Shown one piece after another: positions 16,135 to 23,914 of a DNA stretch of 64,000 nucleotides. The notes under the pieces were generated by a model. The model ran no database searches. It was not told where the DNA came from and was given only the letters and a program-made list of their open reading frames with translations. Source of the stretch: JBBROS01 sp965260995 (lineage in GTDB: Bacteria; Pseudomonadota; Alphaproteobacteria; Acetobacterales; Acetobacteraceae); contig CBDHCD010000003.1 of the NCBI GenBank assembly GCA_965260995.1, positions 1,984,001 to 2,048,000 of the forward strand, written 5' to 3'. Positions within the stretch are counted from its first letter, which is position 1. The number at the start of each line of letters is the position of its first letter. Both the position numbers and the translations under genes were made by a program.

Positions 16135-16239
16135 CTAGAGCGGTTTTATGCTGCACGAAACCACTCTAGCCCTCGTCCCACGCGGTTACTCAGTTTGCTC
16201 GGACGCGAGGTGCGTCCGAGCAAACTGAAACCGCTCTAG
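16135..16239. repeat. Dispersed palindromic repeat, 105-bp full copy
   Basis: It begins CTAGAGCGGTTTTATGCTGC and ends GAAACCGCTCTAG, so the ends are inverted. Two hairpins are nested: an outer-left one (agagcggttttatg with the facing gaaaccactct arm) and a right one with 16-bp perfect arms, cagtttgctcggacgc and gcgtccgagcaaactg, around GAGGT. The right-hand CTAG (16236-16239) contains the stop codon of comF on the minus strand. The same length and order of modules recur at 32477-32581. Confidence 0.9.
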
Positions 16240-17021
16240 ATCGTCGGCGAGTCGCCGGTGCGGGCCGCGGCCAGGACGTCGACGCCGCCGACGCCGGCCC
16301 GCAGCAGCACGCGGGTGCAGGCCTCGGCGGTGGCGCCCGTGGTCAGCACGTCGTCGATCAGCAGCACGCGCGAGTCGGCCAGCCGCGCCAGCCGCCGGGG
16401 CGACACCGCGAACGCGCCGTCCAGCGCCGCGGCGCGGCGGGCGGGCGACAGGTCGGCGAGCGGCGGGGTCCGGCGCACCCGTTGCAGCGCGTCCAGCACG
16501 GCGGGGCGGCCGCTGAGCCGGGCCAGGCGTTGCGCCAGCAGCGCCGACTGGTTGTAGCGCCGGCCCAGCAGCCGCCAGCGGTGCAGCGGCACTGGCACCA
16601 GCAGGTCGGCCCGGTCCAGCAGCGCCGCCCCGGCCCGCGCCATCATGCCCGCCAGGGCGCGGGCGGTCTCGGTGCGGTCGCCGTACTTGAACGGCAGCAG
16701 GATGCGCCGGGCCTGGTCGTCGTAGCGGATCGCCGCCCGGCCCTGGTCCCAGGGTGGCGGCCGGGCCTCGCATTGGTCGCACAGCGGCGAGGCCCGGCCG
16801 CGGTCGGCCGAGCCGAATGGCGCGCCGCAGGCCGAGCAGCACGGGGCGGAGATGAACTGCGTCTTGCCGAAGCACGCGGCGCAGAGCTGGCCCGGCGCGC
16901 CGACCGGCTGGTCGCAGGTCAGGCAGTGCGGCGGCAGCAGGGCGTCGAGCAGCAGCCGGCCGCCGCCCGCGGCCCCGCGCGCCAGCAGGCCAGCCGCGCC
17001 CCTCGCCGACAAGCTAAGCAC
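16236..17021 (-). CDS. comF: ComF family phosphoribosyltransferase-like protein
   Basis: ComF proteins have an N-terminal zinc-ribbon-like cysteine region and a C-terminal phosphoribosyltransferase fold; some are needed for DNA uptake, others are uncharacterised. Cysteines occur as CLTC, CAAC, CSAC and CDQC between about residues 34 and 88. The PRPP-binding loop is VLLIDDVLTTGATA near the C-terminus, and RRYNQSALLA is the other family signature. The probable start is GTG at 17021, overlapping the stop of the upstream rhodanese gene by eight bases (GTGCTTAG); a TTG at 17012 is an alternative. The stop codon lies within the terminal CTAG of the dispersed repeat. Confidence 0.85.
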   Translation of the reverse strand: MLSLSARGAAGLLARGAAGGGRLLLDALLPPHCLTCDQPVGAPGQLCAACFGKTQFISAPCCSACGAPFGSADRGRASPLCDQCEARPPPWDQGRAAIRYDDQARRILLPFKYGDRTETARALAGMMARAGAALLDRADLLVPVPLHRWRLLGRRYNQSALLAQRLARLSGRPAVLDALQRVRRTPPLADLSPARRAAALDGAFAVSPRRLARLADSRVLLIDDVLTTGATAEACTRVLLRAGVGGVDVLAAARTGDSPTI

Positions 17022-18579
17022 CGAAGGCAACGGTGCCGTCCCGCCCGATCTCGCGCACCAGGTCGATCTCCCAGTCGAGGTAGGCCCGCATGGCCGCCGC
17101 CACGTCCGCGTTGCGGTCATAGGGGCGGAGGTAGGCATCGACGCAGGCGTCGTCCGGCGGGTCGGCCCGATTGGCCTCCAGCGCGCCGCCCTGGGCGACC
17201 CAGGCCGCGGTGCCGCCGGGCAGCGCCTCGACCGGGGCGTCGGTCAGCGCCCGCGCTTCCGCCAGCGCCATCGACGCCAGGGCGCCGTCCGGCGAGGTCA
17301 GCACGACGCGGCCCGCGGCCCGCAGCCGGTCCCGCAGCATGTGCAGCCGGCTGCGCAGGCCCCACACCGCCCCGGGGATGTGCCCGGCCCGGAAAGCGAT
17401 GCTGCGCGCCAAGTCCACCACCAACGCGCCTTCCACGTCGAGGGGCGGGCCGCCGGCCGCGGCGGGCGGCAGCGCGGACGATGGCCAGTCGGGGGCGTCG
17501 TCCAGGCCGGCTTCGACCACGAACACGTCCCTGTGCCCCATCTGCCGCAGCCAGGCCGCGGCCATGCGCGCCCGCACGCCGTCGTCGTCCAGCAGCGCGA
17601 TGCGCGCGCCGCGAACGGCGATCCACTGGTCGGTCGCCTGGATCAGTTGACCGCCGGGCGCGTTGCGGCTGCCAGGGCGGTGGCGGGCGGCGAACTCGGC
17701 CGGGTCGCGCACGTCGAGCGCGTAGAGGGTGCGGCCCGGGTCCTGCTCGAAGCGGGCCAGGTCGAGCGGGCCGATGACGCCGACGCCGGACTGCTCGGCG
17801 AACAGGGCGGCGCGGCGCAACGCCAGCCCGGCGCTCGGCGGCCGCCCCGCCGGGTAGCGCCGGTCCTGGTCATGGGCGACTTCCAGCCCCGCCAGGGTCC
17901 ATCCCATCGTGCCGTTGCGGAGCGCCACCACGGGATTCGGCACCCCGGCCCGGCGCAGGCTCTCCGCGCCGAGGATGCTGCGCGTCCGTCCGGCGCAGTT
18001 GACGACGACGGTGGTGGCCGGGTCGGGGGCCAGCTCGGCGATGCGGTAGGCCAACTCGCCTCCCGGCACGTTGACGCCGCCCGGGATCGACATGTGGCGG
18101 AACTCCTCGAACGGCCGGCTGTCCAGCACGACCAGGTCGCGCCCATGGTCCATCCAGGATTTCAGCTCGGCGGCGTCGACGCTCTCGGTGCCGTAATGGT
18201 GCTCGACCCACTCGCCGAACGCCTTGCTCGGCACGTTGACGCCGCTGAACAGCACGTGGCCCGCCGCCGCCCACGCCGCCGCGCCGCCGTCCAGCACGTG
18301 GACGTCGGTCGCGCCCACGCCTTCCAGCATCGCCGCGAGCCGCCCGGCCAGGCCCCCGTCGCCGTCCCCGTCACTGTCCCCGGCGTCGACGCAGACGACG
18401 CGGACGCCGGGCCGGGGCAGCAGGATCGGGATGCGCAGCTCGGCGCGGGACAGCGGGCACGGCACCGCCCAGAACAGGTGCCCGGTCCCGAACTCGCCTT
18501 CCTCCCGGGCGTCCAGGATGGCGAGTTCGGCCCCGTCCTGGATCCAGCCGCGCAAGGTGGCCGGATCGAGGCGGCGCAT
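17014..18579 (-). CDS. Four-domain rhodanese protein with one catalytic cysteine
   Basis: The 521-residue protein contains four rhodanese-like segments: residues about 1-115, 130-240, 270-370 and 380-465. Only the second has the catalytic cysteine (C195 in VVVNCAGRTRS). The equivalent loop positions are D65 in VCVDAGD, D332 in ALLDDDG, and serine/proline in LTSPDG, so those domains are probably inactive or structural. Rhodaneses move sulfane sulfur between thiols. No signal peptide is visible, so it acts in the cytosol. The ATG at 18579 shares a base with the dioxygenase TGA (TGATG), so translation is coupled. A role in handling sulfur from cysteine is inference from the neighbour. Confidence 0.88.
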   Translation of the reverse strand: MRRLDPATLRGWIQDGAELAILDAREEGEFGTGHLFWAVPCPLSRAELRIPILLPRPGVRVVCVDAGDSDGDGDGGLAGRLAAMLEGVGATDVHVLDGGAAAWAAAGHVLFSGVNVPSKAFGEWVEHHYGTESVDAAELKSWMDHGRDLVVLDSRPFEEFRHMSIPGGVNVPGGELAYRIAELAPDPATTVVVNCAGRTRSILGAESLRRAGVPNPVVALRNGTMGWTLAGLEVAHDQDRRYPAGRPPSAGLALRRAALFAEQSGVGVIGPLDLARFEQDPGRTLYALDVRDPAEFAARHRPGSRNAPGGQLIQATDQWIAVRGARIALLDDDGVRARMAAAWLRQMGHRDVFVVEAGLDDAPDWPSSALPPAAAGGPPLDVEGALVVDLARSIAFRAGHIPGAVWGLRSRLHMLRDRLRAAGRVVLTSPDGALASMALAEARALTDAPVEALPGGTAAWVAQGGALEANRADPPDDACVDAYLRPYDRNADVAAAMRAYLDWEIDLVREIGRDGTVAFGA

Positions 18580-19184
18580 CAGCGCTGGGTCGGCTGCATG
18601 AAAGCCTTGTTGTAGGGCTGCACCGTGCCGGCTTCGAGGTCGAAGCCTTGCCGCTCATCGAGGCGTTCCAGCGCCAGGCCGTAGACGTGCAGGTGGCGCG
18701 TGCTCTCGCTGCCGGTGGTGTGGATCGAGTGGATGTCCTCCGGCATCAGCGCGATGCCCGCGCCGGGCTCGACCATGACCTCGCGCACCAGCTCCAGCCT
18801 GGCTTGCCCGGCGGCGGTCCCGTCGTCGGTGCGGCGATACACCTTGTTCAGCTCCTGCCCTTCGACGGACACGACGACGGCCCAGGTGGTGTGGTCGTGC
18901 GGTTTGGTGCTGTTGCCGGGGTTGAGCGCCAGCATGTAGATGGCGAAGCGCCCGTCCGGGTCCTCTTGCAGCAGGTAGCGCCGCGCGCCCGTCTCGCCTT
19001 TGGGCGGGGGCGGGAACTCGGCGGCGGGGAACAGCGCCTCGTTCTCCGCGAGCGTCAGCATCTCGGCCTTGATGGCGTCGAGGGCGGGCCGGGTCACGCC
19101 GAGCTGGCGCTCGATGCCCTTGACGCGGTCCATGGTGGCGGCGACGGCGGTGGCGCGGGCGGCGCCGGTGGCGGGGGCGTTCAT
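18579..19184 (-). CDS. Cysteine dioxygenase / thiol dioxygenase (cupin)
   Basis: Non-haem iron cupin enzyme that oxidises a small thiol to its sulfinate with O2. The 201-residue protein has the iron ligands H96 and H98 in PHDHTTW, and a third histidine from EDIHSIHTTG (H152 or H155). The facing strand SVEGQELNKVY is typical of the family. Whether the substrate is cysteine or 3-mercaptopropionate cannot be decided; the residue that selects the carboxylate-binding arginine is not clear by eye. The start at 19184 has GGGAGAT upstream. It is the first gene of a dioxygenase, rhodanese, comF operon with coupled overlaps. Confidence 0.85.
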   Translation of the reverse strand: MNAPATGAARATAVAATMDRVKGIERQLGVTRPALDAIKAEMLTLAENEALFPAAEFPPPPKGETGARRYLLQEDPDGRFAIYMLALNPGNSTKPHDHTTWAVVVSVEGQELNKVYRRTDDGTAAGQARLELVREVMVEPGAGIALMPEDIHSIHTTGSESTRHLHVYGLALERLDERQGFDLEAGTVQPYNKAFMQPTQR

Positions 19185-19270
19185 GGCGATCTCCCTATTC
19201 ACTGTTCGGCATAGGCTAATCCCGTCGCCCCGCGCTGGTCAAAACACGCCCGCGTCGACATCTACACCGC

Positions 19271-20119
19271 ATGTCCGCCAGCCCCCCGCCCAGCAGTCCC
19301 GCGCCCAGCAGCCCCCTGGCCAGCAGCCGCGTGTTCGACCGCGCCGCCGTCCGCCGCCACCGCGACCGCGCCGCCGCCACCGTCGCCCAGGTGGACGACG
19401 TGCTGCGCGACGCCGCCGAGCGGTTGCTCGACCGCATCGACGACACCACCACCCGCTTCACCCAGGCGCTCGACGTCGGCGGGCGCGGCGTCGTCGCCCC
19501 GTTGCTGCGCGCCCGCGGGCTGGGTGTGGTCAGTTGCGACCTGTCGCCCCGCATGGCCGCGCTGAACGGCGGCCCGGCCGTCGCCGCCGACGAGGAGCGC
19601 CTGCCGTTCGGCCCCGGCGCGTTCAACCTCGTGGTGGCCAGCCTGTCGCTGCACTGGGTCAACGACCTGCCGGGCGCGCTGATCCAGCTTCGGCTGGCCT
19701 TGCGCCCCGGCGGCCTGCTGCTGGCCAGCCTACCGGCGCTCGGCACGCTCGGCGCGTTGCGGGCGTCCCTGACCGAGGCCGAGGTGGCGCTCACCGGCGG
19801 CGCGTCGCCGCGGGTGTCGCCGTTCCCGGACCTGCGCGACCTGGCGGGGCTGATGCAGCGCGCCGGGTTCGAGGTGCCGGTGGCGGACATGGAGGAGGTG
19901 ACGCTGGCCTACGCTGACCCGTTCGCGCTGCTGCGGGACCTGCGGGCGGCGGGCGAGGCCAACGCCGTCGCGCTGCGGGACCGCCGCACCCCGCGGCCGG
20001 GGCTGTTCCCGATGGCGCTGGCGCGGCTGCCGGCCGCGGACGGCCGGGTTCCGGTCGTGCTGCGGCTGGGGACCGTGACGGGGTTCGCGCCCGGGGTGCC
20101 GAACGGCCGGGCGCGGTAG
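19271..20119 (+). CDS. SAM-dependent methyltransferase-fold protein (BioC/NDUFAF5-like)
   Basis: The 282-residue protein starts with a Ser/Pro-rich stretch (residues 1-19), then FDRAAVRRHRDRAA, the family-typical N-terminus of NDUFAF5/BioC-type proteins. The SAM region is degenerate: ALDVGGRGVVAPLLRARG followed by VSCDLSPRM. DEERLPFGPGAFNLVVASLSLHWVNDLPGAL matches class I methyltransferase motifs IV-V. Mitochondrial NDUFAF5 hydroxylates an arginine of complex I and alphaproteobacterial homologues may do so; this is family knowledge, not visible here. It is divergent from the dioxygenase gene, with 86 bases between starts, and is convergent with moaA. Confidence 0.82.
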   Translation: MSASPPPSSPAPSSPLASSRVFDRAAVRRHRDRAAATVAQVDDVLRDAAERLLDRIDDTTTRFTQALDVGGRGVVAPLLRARGLGVVSCDLSPRMAALNGGPAVAADEERLPFGPGAFNLVVASLSLHWVNDLPGALIQLRLALRPGGLLLASLPALGTLGALRASLTEAEVALTGGASPRVSPFPDLRDLAGLMQRAGFEVPVADMEEVTLAYADPFALLRDLRAAGEANAVALRDRRTPRPGLFPMALARLPAADGRVPVVLRLGTVTGFAPGVPNGRAR

Positions 20120-20129
20120 GGCGGCGGCC

Positions 20130-21116
20130 TCAGCCGCCGGTCATGCTCATGTGCCGGGCCACCGAAGGCGCGGTCGTGCGCCGGTCGATGATGAAGTCGT
20201 GCCCCTTCGGCTTGCGCCGGATGGCTTCCAGGATGGCTCCGTCCAACTCGGCTTCGCCCGCCCCTGAGCGCAGCACCTGGCGCAGGTCGGTGGCGTCGTC
20301 CTGGCCGAGGCACATGAACAGTGTCCCGGTGCAGGTCAGGCGCACGCGGTTGCAGCTTTCGCAGAAGTTGTGCGTCATCGGCGTGATGAAGCCGACGCGC
20401 GCGCCCGTCTCCGCCACGTCGAAGTAGCGCGCCGGGCCGCCGGTCTTGAAACCGGTCTCGGTCAAGGTGAAGCGCTGCCGCAGCCGGGCGCGGACGATGC
20501 TGAGGGGCAGGTACTGGTCGGTGCGGTCGCCGCCGATGTCGCCCATCGGCATGGTCTCGATCAGGCACAGGTCGTGGCCTTGCGACCCGCACCAGGCCAG
20601 CATCGCGCCGATCTCGTCCTCGTTCTCGCCGCGCAGCGCCACGGCGTTGATCTTGACGTGCAGCCCGGCCGCCTTGGCCGCGGCGATGCCGTCCAGCACG
20701 GGGGCCAGCTTGCCCCAGCGGGTAATGCGGGTGAACCGCTCGGGATCGAGCGTGTCGAGGCTGACGTTGACCCGGCGCACCCCGGCCGCGGCCAACTCGC
20801 CGGCGTACTTGGCCAACTGGGTGCCGTTGGTGGTGAGCGTCAGTTCCTGCAACCCGTCGCCGATCCGCTCGCCGAGGCGGCGGAACAGCGTCATCACGCC
20901 GCGCCGCACCAGCGGCTCGCCCCCGGTGATGCGCAGCTTGGTGACGCCCTGGCGAATGAACGCCGTGCAGAGCCGCTCCAGCTCCTCCAGGCTGAGGACG
21001 TCGCGCTTGGGCAGGAACGTCATGTCCTCCGCCATGCAGTAGACGCAGCGGAGGTCGCAGCGGTCGGTGACGCTGACGCGCAGGTAGGTGATGGCGCGGC
21101 CGAAGGGATCGATCAT
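20130..21116 (-). CDS. moaA: GTP 3',8-cyclase (molybdenum cofactor)
   Basis: Radical SAM enzyme that starts molybdopterin synthesis from GTP. The N-terminal cluster cysteines C20, C24 and C27 are in TDRCDLRCVYC. The second cluster is in NFCESCNRVRLTC. LRITGGEPLVR is the SAM region, and the C-terminus ends in GG, required by MoaA family members. The 328-residue length is standard. The gene is flanked by convergent methyltransferase and DUF3553 genes, and no other moa gene is in the window. Confidence 0.96.
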   Translation of the reverse strand: MIDPFGRAITYLRVSVTDRCDLRCVYCMAEDMTFLPKRDVLSLEELERLCTAFIRQGVTKLRITGGEPLVRRGVMTLFRRLGERIGDGLQELTLTTNGTQLAKYAGELAAAGVRRVNVSLDTLDPERFTRITRWGKLAPVLDGIAAAKAAGLHVKINAVALRGENEDEIGAMLAWCGSQGHDLCLIETMPMGDIGGDRTDQYLPLSIVRARLRQRFTLTETGFKTGGPARYFDVAETGARVGFITPMTHNFCESCNRVRLTCTGTLFMCLGQDDATDLRQVLRSGAGEAELDGAILEAIRRKPKGHDFIIDRRTTAPSVARHMSMTGG

Positions 21117-21161
21117 GGCTATAGTGTCGGCTCGTGCGCCGCCGGGTTCAAGGCGGGTGGC

Positions 21162-21350
21162 CTACTCGTCGTCGAGGATGTCGAGCTGCACCACGGCCGC
21201 GTTGACCAGGACCTTGCCGCGGTGCTCGAAGTTGACCGTCACGCGGTCGCCGATCACCGACTGCACCTGGCCGACGCCCCATTCGGGCGCGCCGGGGTGG
21301 AGGACGCGGTGGCCGGGTTCGATCAACACCGGCTTACGCCAGGGCAGCAC
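21162..21350 (-). CDS. DUF3553 protein
   Basis: The 62-residue protein starts at GTG 21350. The core PGHRVLHPGAPEWGVGQVQS followed by VIGDRVTVNFEHRGKV has the SH3-like pattern of DUF3553, seen in helicase-associated and CarD-like domains. It begins four bases from the end of the PLP-enzyme gene on the same strand, so they share a transcript. A stand-alone version may bind nucleic acid or RNA polymerase, which is inference. Confidence 0.72.
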   Translation of the reverse strand: MLPWRKPVLIEPGHRVLHPGAPEWGVGQVQSVIGDRVTVNFEHRGKVLVNAAVVQLDILDDE

Positions 21351-21354
21351 CGGC

Positions 21355-22467
21355 TCACGCCAGGCCGCCCCGCGCTGCCACCGGCCACAGGCACTCGACC
21401 CGGCCGCCGCGCACGCCCACGTACCAGTCGAAGCGGTCCACCGTCGGGTCGCAATGGCCCGGCACCAGCCGCAGCTTGTCGCCGAGCCGCACGCCGTCGC
21501 CGCCCGACCAGGCCAGGGCGCCGTGCTCGTCCGACGCGCCGGTGTAGCCGACGCCGTCCCGCCGCCACACCAGCGGCATGCCGCTGTCGATCGCCACCGC
21601 TTTGTGCCCGGCGTCCACCACGCCCACGCCGGGCCGGGCCTGGCTCATCACCGTCGCCAGCACGAACAGGGCGTGGCGGAACCCGGCCGAGACCCCGCCC
21701 TGGTTGCGGGCGTAGTCGGCGTCCATGAAGCAGTAGCTGCCGGCCTGGATCTCCGTGTAGACGCCGCTCGCCGCTTCCAGCTCAAAGGTGCCGGTGCCCG
21801 CGCCGCCGACGATGGCGCACGCGAGGCCGCGCTGGCGCAACTGCTCGACCGTGCGCCGGGTGTCGTCCACGGCCGCGGCGATGACCCGGCCCCGGTCCTC
21901 GGCGGCGCGGACGTGCTGCGCCCCGCCGTGGTAGGCTTGCAGGCCGCCGAACACGAGGTGCGGCGAGGCGGCGATCCGCTCGGCCAGCGCCACCGCCTCC
22001 GGCCCGGGCGCGACACCGGCCCGGCCCGCGCCGACGTCGATCTCGACCAGCACCGTCAGCCGCGCCGCCGCCGCTTCCGCGGCCGCCGCGATGCGGTCGA
22101 CCTGGTGCGGATGGTCGGCGCAGATCGCCACCCGCGCCAGGCCCGACAACGCCGCGAAGCGGGCCAGCTTGGCGTCGCCGACCACCTGGTTGCTGACCAG
22201 GATGTCCGGCACGCCGCCCCAGGCGAGCGCCTCCGCCTCCGCGACCTTCTGCACGCACTGGCCGACGGCGCCGCGGCGCATCTGCTGGTGGGCGATCACC
22301 GGCGACTTGTGCGTCTTGGCGTGAGCGCGCAGCTTGGCACCCGTGGGCGCGAGCAGGGCCGCCATGCGGTCCAGGTTGTGCTCGAAGGCGTCAAGGTCGA
22401 GCAGCAGGGCCGGGGTGTCGACCTCGCGCTCGGACATGCCGGGCTGGGCGGGCGGCGGCTGGAGCAT
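21355..22467 (-). CDS. D-threonine aldolase / D-serine dehydratase-like PLP enzyme
   Basis: Alanine-racemase-fold PLP enzyme acting on a D-hydroxy-amino acid. The 370-residue protein has the PLP lysine in RAHAKTHKSP, GGLQAYHGG in the barrel, and a C-terminal D-Ser dehydratase domain with the zinc-type pair H and C in PGHCDPT. EVDTPALLLDLDAFEHN is the typical N-terminus. The start at 22467 (MLQPPPA) was chosen for its ribosome site; MSEREVDTP at 22437 is also plausible. It follows the mutase gene by eight bases and is co-transcribed with DUF3553. D-threonine aldolase and D-serine dehydratase cannot be separated on this evidence. Confidence 0.87.
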   Translation of the reverse strand: MLQPPPAQPGMSEREVDTPALLLDLDAFEHNLDRMAALLAPTGAKLRAHAKTHKSPVIAHQQMRRGAVGQCVQKVAEAEALAWGGVPDILVSNQVVGDAKLARFAALSGLARVAICADHPHQVDRIAAAAEAAAARLTVLVEIDVGAGRAGVAPGPEAVALAERIAASPHLVFGGLQAYHGGAQHVRAAEDRGRVIAAAVDDTRRTVEQLRQRGLACAIVGGAGTGTFELEAASGVYTEIQAGSYCFMDADYARNQGGVSAGFRHALFVLATVMSQARPGVGVVDAGHKAVAIDSGMPLVWRRDGVGYTGASDEHGALAWSGGDGVRLGDKLRLVPGHCDPTVDRFDWYVGVRGGRVECLWPVAARGGLA

Positions 22468-22475
22468 CGTTCGGC

Positions 22476-23900
22476 CTAGTGCCCGGCGTTCTCCCCCGAG
22501 AAGTCGGGCGCGTCCAACCCCGACGCCTCGAGCTGCTCCGCCAGCGCCGCCTTCAAGCGTTCCAGCCCCGCCTCGTCGCGCGCTTCCGCGCGGGCCACCA
22601 GCACCGCCTGGGTGTTGGAGGCGCGCAGCAGCCACCAGCCGTCGTCCGTCAGCACGCGGACGCCGTCGATGTCGTTCAGCGCCGCCCGCTGCGCCCGCAG
22701 CCGGGCCGCGACCTCCTGCACCACCTCGAACTTGCGGGTGTCGTCGCAGTCGAAGCGCAGTTCGGGGGTGTTGACCACCTGCGGCAAGGCCTTCCGCACC
22801 GCCGACAGCTTGCCGTCCATGCGCGCGACGATGCCGAGCAGGCGCACGGCGACGTAGAGGGCGTCGTCGAAGCCGTACCAGCGGTCGGCGTAGAAGATGT
22901 GGCCGCTCATCTCGCCCGCGAACGGCGCGCCGATCTCCGCCATCTTGGCCTTGATCAGGCTGTGCCCGGTCTTGAACATCAGCGGCTTGCCGCCGGCGCG
23001 CTCGATCTCGTCGTAGAGCACCTGGCTCGCCTTGACGTCGGCGATGATCGTCGCCCCCGGGTGCTCGCGCAGCACGTCGCGCGACAGCACGACCATGAGC
23101 TGGTCGCCGAGCAGCATGCCGCCCTCGTCGTCCACCACGCCGACCCGGTCGGCGTCGCCGTCGAAGCCGATGCCGAGGTCCGCCCCGGCGTCGCGCACGG
23201 CGGCGATGAGCTGCGCCTGGTTCTTCAGGATGGTCGGGTCGGGGTGGTGGGCCGGGAAGCGGCCGTCGATCTCGGGGTTCAGGACGGTGTGCTCGCCGGG
23301 CAGCTTGCGCAGCAGCTTGGCCAGCACCTCGCCGGCCGCGCCGTTGGCGCTGTCCCAGACCACGCGCAGCCGGCGGTCGCCGCCGTCCCAATCCTGCATC
23401 AGCCGCTCGACGTAAGCGTCGGACACGTCGACGGCCTCCTCGCCGCCGTTTGCCCCGTCCACCACGTCCCGGTCCACCACGTCCCCGGCGGCGGCGAGCC
23501 TGCCGAGGCCCTGGATGTCGGGGCCGAAGAACGCCTTGCGCCCGAGCATCATCTTGAAGCCGTTGTAGTCGGGCGGGTTGTGGCTGCCGGTGACCATCAC
23601 CGCGCCGTCCGTTTCCAAGGTGGTGGCGGCGAAGTAGAGCAACGGGGTCGGCCCGCGGCCCACGCGCAGCACGTGCATGCCGCTCGCCTTCAGGCCCTGC
23701 ACCAGCGAGTCCGCCAGCTCGGGTGACGACAGCCGCCCGTCGTAGCCGACCGCGACCCGGCTGCCGCCGCCGCGCGCCACCACCGTGCCGAAGCACCGCC
23801 CGATGGCGAAGGCGTCGGCCGGGTGCAGCGTGCGGCCGACGACGCCGCGGATGTCGTACTCGCGCAGGCTGGTCGGGTGGAAGTCGTGCCGGAACGCCAT
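22476..23900 (-). CDS. manB: Phosphomannomutase / phosphoglucomutase
   Basis: Alpha-D-phosphohexomutase converting mannose or glucose 6-phosphate to the 1-phosphate for exopolysaccharide and LPS sugar nucleotides. The 474-residue protein carries the phosphoserine loop VTGSHNPPDYNG, metal loop GFDGDADRVG, sugar-binding GEMSGH and phosphate-binding RASNTQ in their usual order. The N-terminus YDIRGVVG is typical of bifunctional AlgC/ManB enzymes. The start at 23900 (MAFRHDFHP) lies 14 bases from the galU end, so it is in an operon with galU, a sensible pairing for nucleotide sugar supply. Confidence 0.94.
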   Translation of the reverse strand: MAFRHDFHPTSLREYDIRGVVGRTLHPADAFAIGRCFGTVVARGGGSRVAVGYDGRLSSPELADSLVQGLKASGMHVLRVGRGPTPLLYFAATTLETDGAVMVTGSHNPPDYNGFKMMLGRKAFFGPDIQGLGRLAAAGDVVDRDVVDGANGGEEAVDVSDAYVERLMQDWDGGDRRLRVVWDSANGAAGEVLAKLLRKLPGEHTVLNPEIDGRFPAHHPDPTILKNQAQLIAAVRDAGADLGIGFDGDADRVGVVDDEGGMLLGDQLMVVLSRDVLREHPGATIIADVKASQVLYDEIERAGGKPLMFKTGHSLIKAKMAEIGAPFAGEMSGHIFYADRWYGFDDALYVAVRLLGIVARMDGKLSAVRKALPQVVNTPELRFDCDDTRKFEVVQEVAARLRAQRAALNDIDGVRVLTDDGWWLLRASNTQAVLVARAEARDEAGLERLKAALAEQLEASGLDAPDFSGENAGH

Positions 23901-23914
23901 GGTCGTCAGTTCCC

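Noticed and set aside
16135..16239. The palindromic repeat as an ordinary Rho-independent terminator
   Set aside because: The hairpin arms could terminate transcription, but there is no T-run and the same 105-bp layout recurs at other sites, so a repeat family is the better description.
16236..17021. ComF as evidence of natural competence in this organism
   Set aside because: No other competence or type IV pilus gene is in the window, and ComF homologues are found in non-competent bacteria.
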